Shown piece after piece: positions 6,956 through 14,134 of a DNA stretch of 17,081 nucleotides. The translations under genes were made by a program, and so were the position numbers. The notes beneath the pieces are model-generated. The model saw only the letters and a list, made by a program, of their open reading frames with translations, was not told the origin of the DNA and ran no database searches. The stretch's first letter is position 1, and each line of letters opens with the position of its first letter. This stretch comes from Clostridiales bacterium (lineage in GTDB: Bacteria; Bacillota; Clostridia; Lachnospirales; WQUN01): NCBI GenBank assembly GCA_031289625.1, contig JAITPB010000069.1, positions 1 through 17,081 on the forward strand, in the 5' to 3' direction.

Positions 6956-7219
6956 TTACTTTGACGCCCCCGCTTCCGGGCTGGCTAAGCCCGCTTTTTT
7001 CAGCAGGGCCCTGGTGGTGTCGGTTGGCTGCGCGCCCTTGGCAATCCACTTTCTGGCTTCTTCCACGTTGACTTTCAGCAGCATGGGATCCTTGGTGGGA
7101 TCGTATATCCCCAGTTCCGCGACAGTTTTGCCGTCTCTCGGCCTCCGTGCGTCGGAAACCACGATTCTGTAAAAAGGCGCTTTTTTGGCGCCCATTCGTT
7201 TGAGCCTGATTTTGACCAT
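6956..7219 (-). CDS. rpsP: 30S ribosomal protein S16
   Basis: An 87-residue small-subunit protein with the conserved start MVKIRLKRMGAKKAPFYRIVVSDARRPRDGK and the downstream ELGIYDP and AQPTDTTRALLKKAGL segments of bacterial bS16. It binds 16S rRNA and helps fold the 5' domain during 30S assembly. The ATG at 7217-7219 is preceded by a perfect GGAGGTGAG about 6 nt away. A longer in-frame reading adds ten residues with no similarity. It lies 30 nt after ffh and 12 nt before khpA in one transcription unit. Confidence 0.98.
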   Translation of the reverse strand: MVKIRLKRMGAKKAPFYRIVVSDARRPRDGKTVAELGIYDPTKDPMLLKVNVEEARKWIAKGAQPTDTTRALLKKAGLASPEAGASK

Positions 7220-7249
7220 TGTCTCACCTCCTCCGGTGTTGTTACACAT

Positions 7250-8575
<1,326 letters not shown>

Positions 8576-8642
8576 AGCATTCCTCACAGCTCATTCACAA
8601 AATGCTTCGATTGTAGTATTTATAAAAAAATGATTTTATGGC

Positions 8643-8671
8643 ATTATAGCAAGCGGGAGGCCAAGTGTCAA
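8643..8671 (-). promoter_or_regulatory. Consensus sigma-A promoter of ffh-rpsP-khpA
   Basis: On the minus strand, -35 TTGACA (8666-8671) and -10 TATAAT (8643-8648) are both exact consensus, with a 17-nt spacer. The start site should be near 8636, giving a leader of about 60 nt. A palindrome-rich repeat cluster begins 2 nt upstream of the -35, where an UP element or activator/repressor site would lie. Confidence 0.88.
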
Positions 8672-8673
8672 CA

Positions 8674-8752
8674 CGTCGTCCGGGCAATCGCGGGCAATCG
8701 CGGGCAATCGCCCGAGCAATCGCCCGGACGATCGTCCGCCTTTTTTACGACG
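8674..8752. repeat. Palindrome-rich element with CGGGCAATCG decamers upstream of ffh
   Basis: Three exact head-to-tail decamers CGGGCAATCG (8681-8710) and a diverged fourth (GAGCAATCG, 8714-8722) lie inside larger inverted repeats. These are 10-bp arms TCGTCCGGGC (8676-8685) / GCCCGGACGA (8722-8731), an inner hairpin CGGGC-AATC-GCCCG (8701-8714), and a 14-bp perfect palindrome CGGACGATCGTCCG (8725-8738) followed by TTTTTT (8741-8746). Short outer arms CGTCGT (8674-8679) and ACGACG (8747-8752) bound the element. The same 15-mer CCGGACGATCGTCCG occurs in cbiG at 12349-12363. The rest of the 306-bp ffh/8882 gap holds only the two divergent promoters. Confidence 0.85.
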
Positions 8753-8802
8753 CATTGGCAAGCTTTTGTCTGTAATGTCTTTGTAATGGTAAGATTCGTC
8801 TG

Positions 8803-8831
8803 TATACAAGCCCAAAACTTTTCTGTATAAT
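8803..8831 (+). promoter_or_regulatory. Putative sigma-A promoter of the zinc-ribbon gene
   Basis: -10 TATAAT (8826-8831) with a TATACA at 8803-8808 as -35 (four of six consensus bases), 17-nt spacer. It gives a leader of about 45 nt before the ATG at 8882, which has a good GAGGGAGGG ribosome binding site. It is divergent from the ffh promoter. Confidence 0.55.
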
Positions 8832-8881
8832 CAAGTTGTCTGAGGCAACGGGGCTCGGCCATCCTTGAGGGAGGGATTAAC

Positions 8882-9127
8882 ATGAAGACATATAAAATCG
8901 TTCACGTGGAGCAGAAAGAACTAGACAGCGTGGTTTGTAACATGTGCGGCAAAATTGTCAGCAAAAATCGTCATGGTTATATTGCCGACAGTCTATCTGT
9001 TGAAAAAACCTGGAGTTATGAGTCTTCATGGGATGGCGAAACACATTCGTTTGATTTGTGTATGGACTGCTACCGAAACCTGATCAACGCGTTCACAGTC
9101 AAAATCGCACGTTCGACAGAACCCTGA
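8882..9127 (+). CDS. Small conserved zinc-ribbon-like protein of unknown function
   Basis: An 81-residue soluble protein. Two CxxC pairs, C19-xx-C22 (VCNMCGK) and C60-xx-C63 (LCMDCYR), are spaced as in a zinc ribbon. Between them is an aromatic, acidic segment (EKTWSYESSWDGETHSFDLC) that resembles small conserved hypothetical proteins of Clostridia. No enzyme motif, signal peptide or membrane segment is present. The ATG at 8882 is preceded by a GAGGGAGGG at a normal distance. It is transcribed from its own predicted promoter, divergent from ffh and upstream of the D,D-carboxypeptidase gene, from which it is separated by 184 bp containing a strong inverted repeat. The codon pattern and RBS make it a real gene, but the role is unknown. 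Confidence 0.85.
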   Translation: MKTYKIVHVEQKELDSVVCNMCGKIVSKNRHGYIADSLSVEKTWSYESSWDGETHSFDLCMDCYRNLINAFTVKIARSTEP

Positions 9128-9241
9128 AATACCATTCAAAACAAAAGGCTCGCGGTCAAGAGGAGCGGCCTTGACGGCATCACTCTTTTGGGCCGCGCAG
9201 AGGCCATGTAAAAATCCCTTCCAAAAACGTATATTTTAGCA
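9128..9241. other. Non-coding stretch with potential RNA secondary structure
   Basis: No gene is seen here. Alternative pairings are possible: GTCAAG (9155-9160) / CTTGAC (9170-9175), or a long-range pair CGCGG (9151-9155) / CCGCG (9193-9197) extended by GGC (9147-9149) / GCC (9203-9205). There is no T-run after these stems, so this is not a standard terminator. I could not match it to a known riboswitch or small RNA. Confidence 0.3.
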
Positions 9242-9311
9242 AAAAAAGTCCAACCTAATTTTAGAAAAAATGATCGGTTTCACATCATACTAGAATTAGG
9301 AGGACTTTTTT
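9242..9311 (+). promoter_or_regulatory. 70-nt hairpin that buries the dacF ribosome binding site (terminator-like)
   Basis: Arms pair as AAAAAAGTCC (9242-9251) with GGACTTTTTT (9302-9311), then, after a 2/1 internal loop, CCTAATTTTAG (9254-9264) with CTAGAATTAGG (9290-9300, one G-U pair). A further ATGAT/ATCAT pair (9270-9274 / 9284-9288) lies inside. The 3' arm contains the AGGAGG Shine-Dalgarno and ends one base before the ATG at 9312. The GGAC-T6 end also has terminator form for transcripts arriving from the 8882 gene. Confidence 0.75.
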
Positions 9312-10535
9312 ATGCTTGTAAAAAAAATAGCGCGCAGAATCGTTGGATGGATTCTGCTGCTGTCCGCTATGACGGCCCAGCCGGTATCGGCGCAGGAAAC
9401 GCCCGCAGCCGGGGCCCCGTCTTCTCCAGAACCCGCGGTCAGCGGAAGCACGCCCGCGATTCAAGTCAACGCGAAAGCGGCGCTGCTGATGGAACCCATC
9501 ACAGGTCAAATTTTACTCTCCCAAAACCCGCACGAAAAGCTTCCGCCCGCAAGCGTCACAAAAGTGATGACCATGCTTTTGATTTTTGAAGCGATCGAAC
9601 AGGGCAAAATCAGTTGGGACGATATTGTGACGACCAGCGAACACGCGGCGTCCATGGGCGGCTCTCAAGTATATCTGGAATCCATGGAACAGCAGAGCGT
9701 TCGCGATCTGGTCAAATCAGTCGTGATCGCCTCTGGGAATGACGCGGCTGTGGCCATGGCGGAATTTATCGCCGGCAGCGAAGACGCTTTTGTCACGATG
9801 ATGAATAACCGCGCCAAAGAATTGGACATGAACGATACCCATTTTATCAATGCCTGCGGCTTGGATACGCCGGGACACCTGACATCCGCGTATGACATTG
9901 CGGTGATGACGCGGGAATTAATTGTGAAGCATCCCAGCGTATTTAATTATTCTAAAATCTGGATGGATAAAATCGAACATAAAACCGCGCGCGGCATACA
10001 GGACTTCGGCCTTTCCAACACGAACCGGCTGCTCAAAAGTTATCCCGCCGCTACGGGCCTGAAGACCGGCTCCACGTCGGAAGCGCTGTATTGTATATCC
10101 GCCACCGCGTTGAAAAATGGGCTGCAATTAAATGCCGTCATTTTGGGCGCGCCGGATCCCAATACACGTTTCGGCGAAGCGATTAAAATGATGGATTATG
10201 GTTACGCCAATTACGCCATGGCCTCCGGGGACGCGGTAGATACCATCGCCGGGGAAATCGCTGTTGTCAAAGGCAACCTGCAAAAAGTAAACGTGAAAAT
10301 CCGCAATCAAGTCAGCGCCCTGATACCCAAAGGCAAAAGTGTCGAGCTGGAAAGGAAAGTGGAACTGCTGAACGCCGTACCCGCGCCCTTTAAGGCGAAT
10401 ACCAAGGCAGGCGTCGCGATTTATTTTCATGAGGGAAAAGAAGTAGGCCGCAGCGATCTGGTGACAGTGGAAGACGCGGCGCGGGCGGCGCTGTCGGACA
10501 TCATGGGCAGAGTGCTCGTCAGATGGTTTAAGTAA
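9312..10535 (+). CDS. dacF: D-alanyl-D-alanine carboxypeptidase (DacF/PBP5-like, peptidase S11)
   Basis: Removes the terminal D-Ala from peptidoglycan pentapeptides, limiting cross-linking, on the outer face of the membrane. The 407-residue protein has a signal peptide (positive start, hydrophobic 11-25, likely cleavage after VSA near residue 27). A Pro/Ala-rich spacer to about residue 50 is followed by the penicillin-binding domain with SVTK (81-84, catalytic Ser81 and Lys84), SGN (141-143) and KTG (251-253). A C-terminal domain (about 295-385) follows, and the end (RAALSDIMGRVLVRWFK) looks like the amphipathic membrane-anchor helix of this class. The ATG at 9312 lies 8 nt after AGGAGG inside a hairpin. 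A terminator follows at 10544-10580. The DacF-type assignment within family S11 is by similarity; a DacA/DacB role is not excluded. Confidence 0.9.
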   Translation: MLVKKIARRIVGWILLLSAMTAQPVSAQETPAAGAPSSPEPAVSGSTPAIQVNAKAALLMEPITGQILLSQNPHEKLPPASVTKVMTMLLIFEAIEQGKISWDDIVTTSEHAASMGGSQVYLESMEQQSVRDLVKSVVIASGNDAAVAMAEFIAGSEDAFVTMMNNRAKELDMNDTHFINACGLDTPGHLTSAYDIAVMTRELIVKHPSVFNYSKIWMDKIEHKTARGIQDFGLSNTNRLLKSYPAATGLKTGSTSEALYCISATALKNGLQLNAVILGAPDPNTRFGEAIKMMDYGYANYAMASGDAVDTIAGEIAVVKGNLQKVNVKIRNQVSALIPKGKSVELERKVELLNAVPAPFKANTKAGVAIYFHEGKEVGRSDLVTVEDAARAALSDIMGRVLVRWFK

Positions 10536-10543
10536 AATAATGG

Positions 10544-10580
10544 TAAAGAGAGCCGCAGCCAACGGGTCTCTTTATTTTTT
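10544..10580 (+). terminator. Rho-independent terminator after dacF
   Basis: Arms TAAAGAGA (10544-10551) and TCTCTTTA (10567-10574), with a few further G-C pairs possible inside, followed by TTTTTT (10575-10580). It starts 8 nt after the dacF stop codon. Confidence 0.9.
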
Positions 10581-10605
10581 GGATCACTTGGCAGTAAAAA
10601 CAGCA

Positions 10606-10633
10606 TGTCAAACGCGCGCGAATGTGTTATATT
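10606..10633 (+). promoter_or_regulatory. Putative extended -10 promoter of the aldo/keto reductase gene
   Basis: -35 TGTCAA (10606-10611), 16-nt spacer, -10 TATATT (10628-10633) preceded by TGT (extended -10). It lies after the dacF terminator and about 45 nt before the reductase ATG, as a separate promoter would need to be. Confidence 0.5.
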
Positions 10634-10679
10634 TTTAATCGCGATGTGGGATTCGCGATGGAAAAATGGGGGCTTGTAT

Positions 10680-11867
10680 ATGCAATATCGGCTTGACGAT
10701 AAAACAGGCAATCAGTTATCTGTGCTCGGCTTCGGCTGTATGCGTTTTCCGCGCGGCGCGAACGGGCGGATTGACCGAGCCAAAACGGAAGACTTGATCC
10801 TGTCCGCCATAAACTACGGCATAAATTATTTTGACACAGCGTCCACCTATGGCGGCAGCGAGGAAATCCTGGGTGAGATTTTACCCAAAAATCAGGTGCG
10901 TCACAAAATTTTTCTGGCTACGAAGATGCCACTGGCCCATTGCAAACGCCCCGAGGATTTCGACCATCTGTTTATGGCGCAATTGAACCGGCTGAAAACC
11001 CATTATATAGATTATTACCTGCTGCACAACTTGGCTGATATGTCTTTGTGGAACCGTCTCCGCGAAATTGGCGCGGAAAATTGGATCGCCCGGATGAAAG
11101 CCGCCGGACACATACGCCGCTTGGGTTTTTCTTTCCATGGCCCGCAAAAAGAATTTTTGGCGTTGCTGGACGCTTTCGACTGGGATTTTTGCCAGATTCA
11201 ATACAATTATATGAACGAGAATTACCAGGCCGGCCGGCTGGGGTTACACAAAGCGAGCCAAAGGGGGCTTCCCGTTCTGATTATGGAACCGCTGCTGGGC
11301 GGCAAATTGGCGGACGGCCTGCCTCCGGTGGCCGACAAACTGTTGCGGGACGCCCCCGGCGGTTACTCCCCGGCGGCCTGGGCTTTGCGCTGGCTGTGGA
11401 ACCAGCCGGAAGTCACGCTGGTACTGTCCGGCATGAACAGCGAAGCACAGCTCATCGATAATGTCAGAGCAGCCCATGAGGCTGTTCCCAGTATGCTGTC
11501 GCGGGAAGAACTTTTTTTGATAGGGCGCGCGGCGGATATTTTCCGCGAGTCATTTAAAATACCCTGCACAGGCTGCAATTATTGTATGCCCTGCCCGCAC
11601 AAAGTCAACATTCCCGGCTGCTTCACCGCCTATAACATGTCTTACGCGACAGGGTTTGTATGCGGTCTCCAGCATTATTTGACCAGCATTGCCGCGATCT
11701 ATCCCCAGCACAATTGCAGCGGCCGCCGCTGCGTCAAATGCGGAAAATGTGAGAAGCAATGCCCGCAGCACATTAAAATCACCCAGGCTCTGGACGCGGT
11801 GACACAGCGCATGGAGCCTTCCGGGATTCAAGCGGCGCTTCAACTGTACCACCGGCTGGGCATTTGA
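10680..11867 (+). CDS. Aldo/keto reductase with C-terminal iron-sulfur (4Fe-4S) motifs
   Basis: A 395-residue cytosolic protein. Residues 1-290 form the aldo/keto reductase barrel with the catalytic tetrad Asp52, Tyr57 (DTASTYGGSEE), Lys82 (ATKMP) and His116 (YYLLHNL). From residue 296 there is a CxxCxxCxxCP cluster (C296, C299, C302, C305), and near the end CVKCGKCEKQCP (C351, C354, C357, C361), consistent with ferredoxin-type 4Fe-4S binding. This architecture is a known subgroup of predicted oxidoreductases common in anaerobes; the substrate is unknown. The ATG at 10680 has a GGGGG about 7 nt upstream, and the protein from there begins with the family start MQYRLDDKTGNQLSVLGFGCMR. It has a probable own promoter and ends 2 bp from the end of convergent cbiG, with no terminator between them. 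Confidence 0.9.
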   Translation: MQYRLDDKTGNQLSVLGFGCMRFPRGANGRIDRAKTEDLILSAINYGINYFDTASTYGGSEEILGEILPKNQVRHKIFLATKMPLAHCKRPEDFDHLFMAQLNRLKTHYIDYYLLHNLADMSLWNRLREIGAENWIARMKAAGHIRRLGFSFHGPQKEFLALLDAFDWDFCQIQYNYMNENYQAGRLGLHKASQRGLPVLIMEPLLGGKLADGLPPVADKLLRDAPGGYSPAAWALRWLWNQPEVTLVLSGMNSEAQLIDNVRAAHEAVPSMLSREELFLIGRAADIFRESFKIPCTGCNYCMPCPHKVNIPGCFTAYNMSYATGFVCGLQHYLTSIAAIYPQHNCSGRRCVKCGKCEKQCPQHIKITQALDAVTQRMEPSGIQAALQLYHRLGI

Positions 11868-11869
11868 CG

Positions 11870-12991
11870 TCACCAGCGCAGGACAAACGGTTTACGAGCC
11901 AACGCCACTGTTACGCCGCCGCGCGCGCGTTTGCTCAAAATCAGCTCTCCGCCTTGAGAAGCCAGCAGCGCCGCGCGTTCGCACACATTGTCTGTTCCCG
12001 TGACTGTCCGCACAAAATCGGAGCCGTGAAAGCCGCCGCGTTGCTGGTTCAGTTCCGCCGCGCTGTAGGCCAGCAGCGGCAGATCGTATTTTTCGCACAG
12101 CGCGTGAAAGGCTGGCTCGTTTTCTTTTAAATCGATGGTGGCCAGCGCGGCCGCCGCGCGAATCGGCGCGCCGCATTCCACCAGCGCCTCCAGCAAAAGG
12201 CTCTCGGCGGCTTCAAACGCCGTTCCTTTCCGGCAGCCCATGCCCGCGATGAGGATCCGGGGCAAAAGAATCAACGTGTGCGCAAAAGGGCGCCAGCCGC
12301 TTCGCAGTGTGACAGCCACGCCAGTCTCCGGAGAATTGTCCGGATGCTCCGGACGATCGTCCGAATAATCGATGATCTGGAAACCGGCGGGTAAATCGTC
12401 CGAATAATCGATGCTCCGGAAACCGGCGGGTAAATCGCCTTCCATGCGAAAATCACAGCTCAGCCCCACCGGCGCGCCGTCCAGCACAGCCGCGGAAACA
12501 TATTTGATCTCTTCTGGATTCAAAATCGCCAATCCCTGCTGTTCGGCCCATTCATCCACAGCAAACTTGTTTTGCAAGTCCGTGGCGGTGGTCACAATGC
12601 ACGCCGCGCCGAGAAAAGCGGCGATCCTGGCCGCCAGCGCGTTCGCACCGCCGATGTGCCCCGATAGAATGGGAATGACATGCCGCGCCTGTTCGTCCAC
12701 GACGATAACCGCCGGATCCAGCGTTTTGTCTTTCAGATACGGCGCGATTTTGCGCACGGCGATGCCGATGGCGCTGATAAAAATCAACGCGTTCCCATGC
12801 CGAAAAATACGCCGCGGGTCGTCTTCCCGCCAAAAATCCCCGCCGATCCGCCCAGGGAAAAGGTCACGATACTTTTCGGATGTGTATCCATAAAAGTGAT
12901 CTTCTTCTTGGGAAAACAAGGCCGCCAGCCGCGCGCAGATGGCTGCTCCGCTTTGCGTAAAGGAAAACGCGTAGATATCCAATCCGATCAC
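11870..12991 (-). CDS. cbiG: Cobalt-precorrin-5A hydrolase CbiG, with in-frame repeat insertion
   Basis: CbiG opens the delta-lactone of cobalt-precorrin-5A and releases the C2 unit as acetaldehyde in anaerobic cobalamin synthesis. The 373-residue protein shows the N-terminal and central parts (GNALIFISAIGIAVRKIAPYLKDKTLDPAVIVVDEQARHVIPILSGHIGGANALA) and the CbiG C-terminal domain (LIAGMGCRKGT ... TGTDNVCERAALL ... GGVTVALARKPFVLRW). Residues about 186-222, at the variable junction before the C-terminal domain, hold two copies of DLPAGF(RS/QI)IDYSD and a diverged tail, which look inserted relative to the family. Start: GTG at 12989-12991 overlaps the cbiD stop, but AAGGGG directly abuts it; a TTG three codons on (12980-12982) has better spacing (8 nt). 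Last gene of the operon; its stop lies 2 bp from the convergent reductase stop. Confidence 0.93.
   Translation of the reverse strand: MIGLDIYAFSFTQSGAAICARLAALFSQEEDHFYGYTSEKYRDLFPGRIGGDFWREDDPRRIFRHGNALIFISAIGIAVRKIAPYLKDKTLDPAVIVVDEQARHVIPILSGHIGGANALAARIAAFLGAACIVTTATDLQNKFAVDEWAEQQGLAILNPEEIKYVSAAVLDGAPVGLSCDFRMEGDLPAGFRSIDYSDDLPAGFQIIDYSDDRPEHPDNSPETGVAVTLRSGWRPFAHTLILLPRILIAGMGCRKGTAFEAAESLLLEALVECGAPIRAAAALATIDLKENEPAFHALCEKYDLPLLAYSAAELNQQRGGFHGSDFVRTVTGTDNVCERAALLASQGGELILSKRARGGVTVALARKPFVLRW
12326..12435 (-). repeat. Palindromic cluster and 39-bp tandem duplication inside cbiG
   Basis: Two 39-bp copies (12358-12396 and 12397-12435) differ at two bases and encode 13-residue units. 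An 11-mer GATGCTCCGGA (12343-12353, repeated at 12410-12420) shows a third, decayed unit. Next to them are CTCCGGAG (12326-12333), the inverted repeat GTCCGGA-TGC-TCCGGAC (12338-12354) and the 14-bp palindrome CGGACGATCGTCCG (12350-12363). The 15-mer CCGGACGATCGTCCG is identical to 8724-8738 upstream of ffh. All changes keep the cbiG frame. Confidence 0.85.
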
Positions 12992-14133
12992 CCCTTGAGA
13001 TCGCGAAGGACGCGCTCCAAATTTTTTTCATCTGATATATACAGCGCCTCATTGTTATTTTTGAAGATTACAAAGATAGCATTCGTTTTTTCGCCCAGCC
13101 TGCGGCGCAGAGCCTCATCTATTTTGCGGCTGACAGACGCCAGAACCGCGCCGGTCAGTCCCGCTTCGTCCAGCAAAGAAAATGCGGCGTCCGTCGTGGC
13201 GCAGTCCATCAGAGATGCGGCCAGATCCGGCCCCGCACCGGCCACCGCCGCGTGCGCGGTCAAAATTTCCATGCGGCCATCCGCGGCGCGGGAATGCGTG
13301 TTCATAATCCCGGCGGCCAACTTGATCAGCTTGCCCGCATGGCCGGCGATCAACACATCGTCAAAGCCCAGATACGCCGCGTAATCCAAGGCTTCACCGA
13401 TAAAATTGGCGCACTTGACCGCCTGATCCAAGTCCAGCCCCCAACGTTCTTTGGCAAACGCCGCGCCATAGTTGCCGGGGGTCAGCAAGAGCGCCGCGCG
13501 GCCATGACAGCCTTCGCAAACACGGCGGCGCATGGCCATTTCCATTTGAATGGTGGCGATCAGCGCCTGCTCGCTCATCGGCTCCACCAAACCTGTGCTG
13601 CCCAAAATCGAAATGCCGCCTAGGATGCCGAGACGCGGGTTGAATGTCTTTTGCGCGGTTTCTGCGCCGCCCGGCACGGAAATCACCGCTTTTAACCCGC
13701 TGACAGCAGGAAACCCGGCCAGCGCCGCCTGGAGTTCATTTTGGATCATGCGCATGGGCCCTGGGTTGATGGCGGCCTCGCCCAGCGCGATCGGCAGACC
13801 GGGTTTGGCGGCGCGCCCCACGCCTTCGCCGCCCTCTACGATCACACCGCTTTCCTGGATTTCCACGCGCGCACAAATCCGTAAACCGTTCGTCACATCC
13901 GGATCGTCGCCGCCGTCCTTCACGACGGCGCAGGAGACAGCAGCCGGGCTTCGCTGGATCTCATGCACATCCAGCGTCAGCGTGGCACCCATCGGTAATG
14001 TCACCGCGACGGAAGGCATATCGCTTCCCGACAAGAGCATCAGCGCCGCGGCTTTCGACGCGGCGGCGGCGCAAGCGCCCGTCGTATATCCCATGCGCAG
14101 GCGTTTGCCATTTTTATAGACATACCGCTCCAT
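12988..14133 (-). CDS. cbiD: Cobalt-precorrin-5B C1-methyltransferase CbiD
   Basis: CbiD methylates C-1 of cobalt-precorrin-5B using S-adenosylmethionine in the anaerobic cobalamin pathway. The 381-residue protein carries the family landmarks: GYTTGACAAAASKAA near residues 15-29, VKDGGDDPDVTNG, NPGPMRMI, VPGGAETAQKTFNPRLGILGGISILGSTGLVEPMSE and GHAGKLIKLAAGIMNTHSR. The ATG at 14131-14133 follows the cbiET stop by 1 nt. A TTG at 14161-14163 would extend it inside cbiET without added similarity. The 3' end overlaps the start of cbiG by 4 nt, so the two are probably translated together. Length and motifs are standard. Confidence 0.96.
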   Translation of the reverse strand: MERYVYKNGKRLRMGYTTGACAAAASKAAALMLLSGSDMPSVAVTLPMGATLTLDVHEIQRSPAAVSCAVVKDGGDDPDVTNGLRICARVEIQESGVIVEGGEGVGRAAKPGLPIALGEAAINPGPMRMIQNELQAALAGFPAVSGLKAVISVPGGAETAQKTFNPRLGILGGISILGSTGLVEPMSEQALIATIQMEMAMRRRVCEGCHGRAALLLTPGNYGAAFAKERWGLDLDQAVKCANFIGEALDYAAYLGFDDVLIAGHAGKLIKLAAGIMNTHSRAADGRMEILTAHAAVAGAGPDLAASLMDCATTDAAFSLLDEAGLTGAVLASVSRKIDEALRRRLGEKTNAIFVIFKNNNEALYISDEKNLERVLRDLKG

Positions 14134-14134
14134 A

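Noticed and set aside
8674..8752. The element as a simple rho-independent terminator
   Set aside because: The palindrome followed by TTTTTT has terminator form on the plus strand, but no plus-strand gene ends before it, and the tandem decamers and the shared cbiG copy are not explained by that role alone.
11865..11872. TGACGTCA as a transcription factor site
   Set aside because: The palindrome is explained by the two facing stop codons separated by CG. No second copy or promoter is nearby.
12680..13384. Plus-strand open frame of 234 codons across the cbiG/cbiD junction
   Set aside because: It spans two minus-strand genes with clear family motifs and has no plausible RBS.
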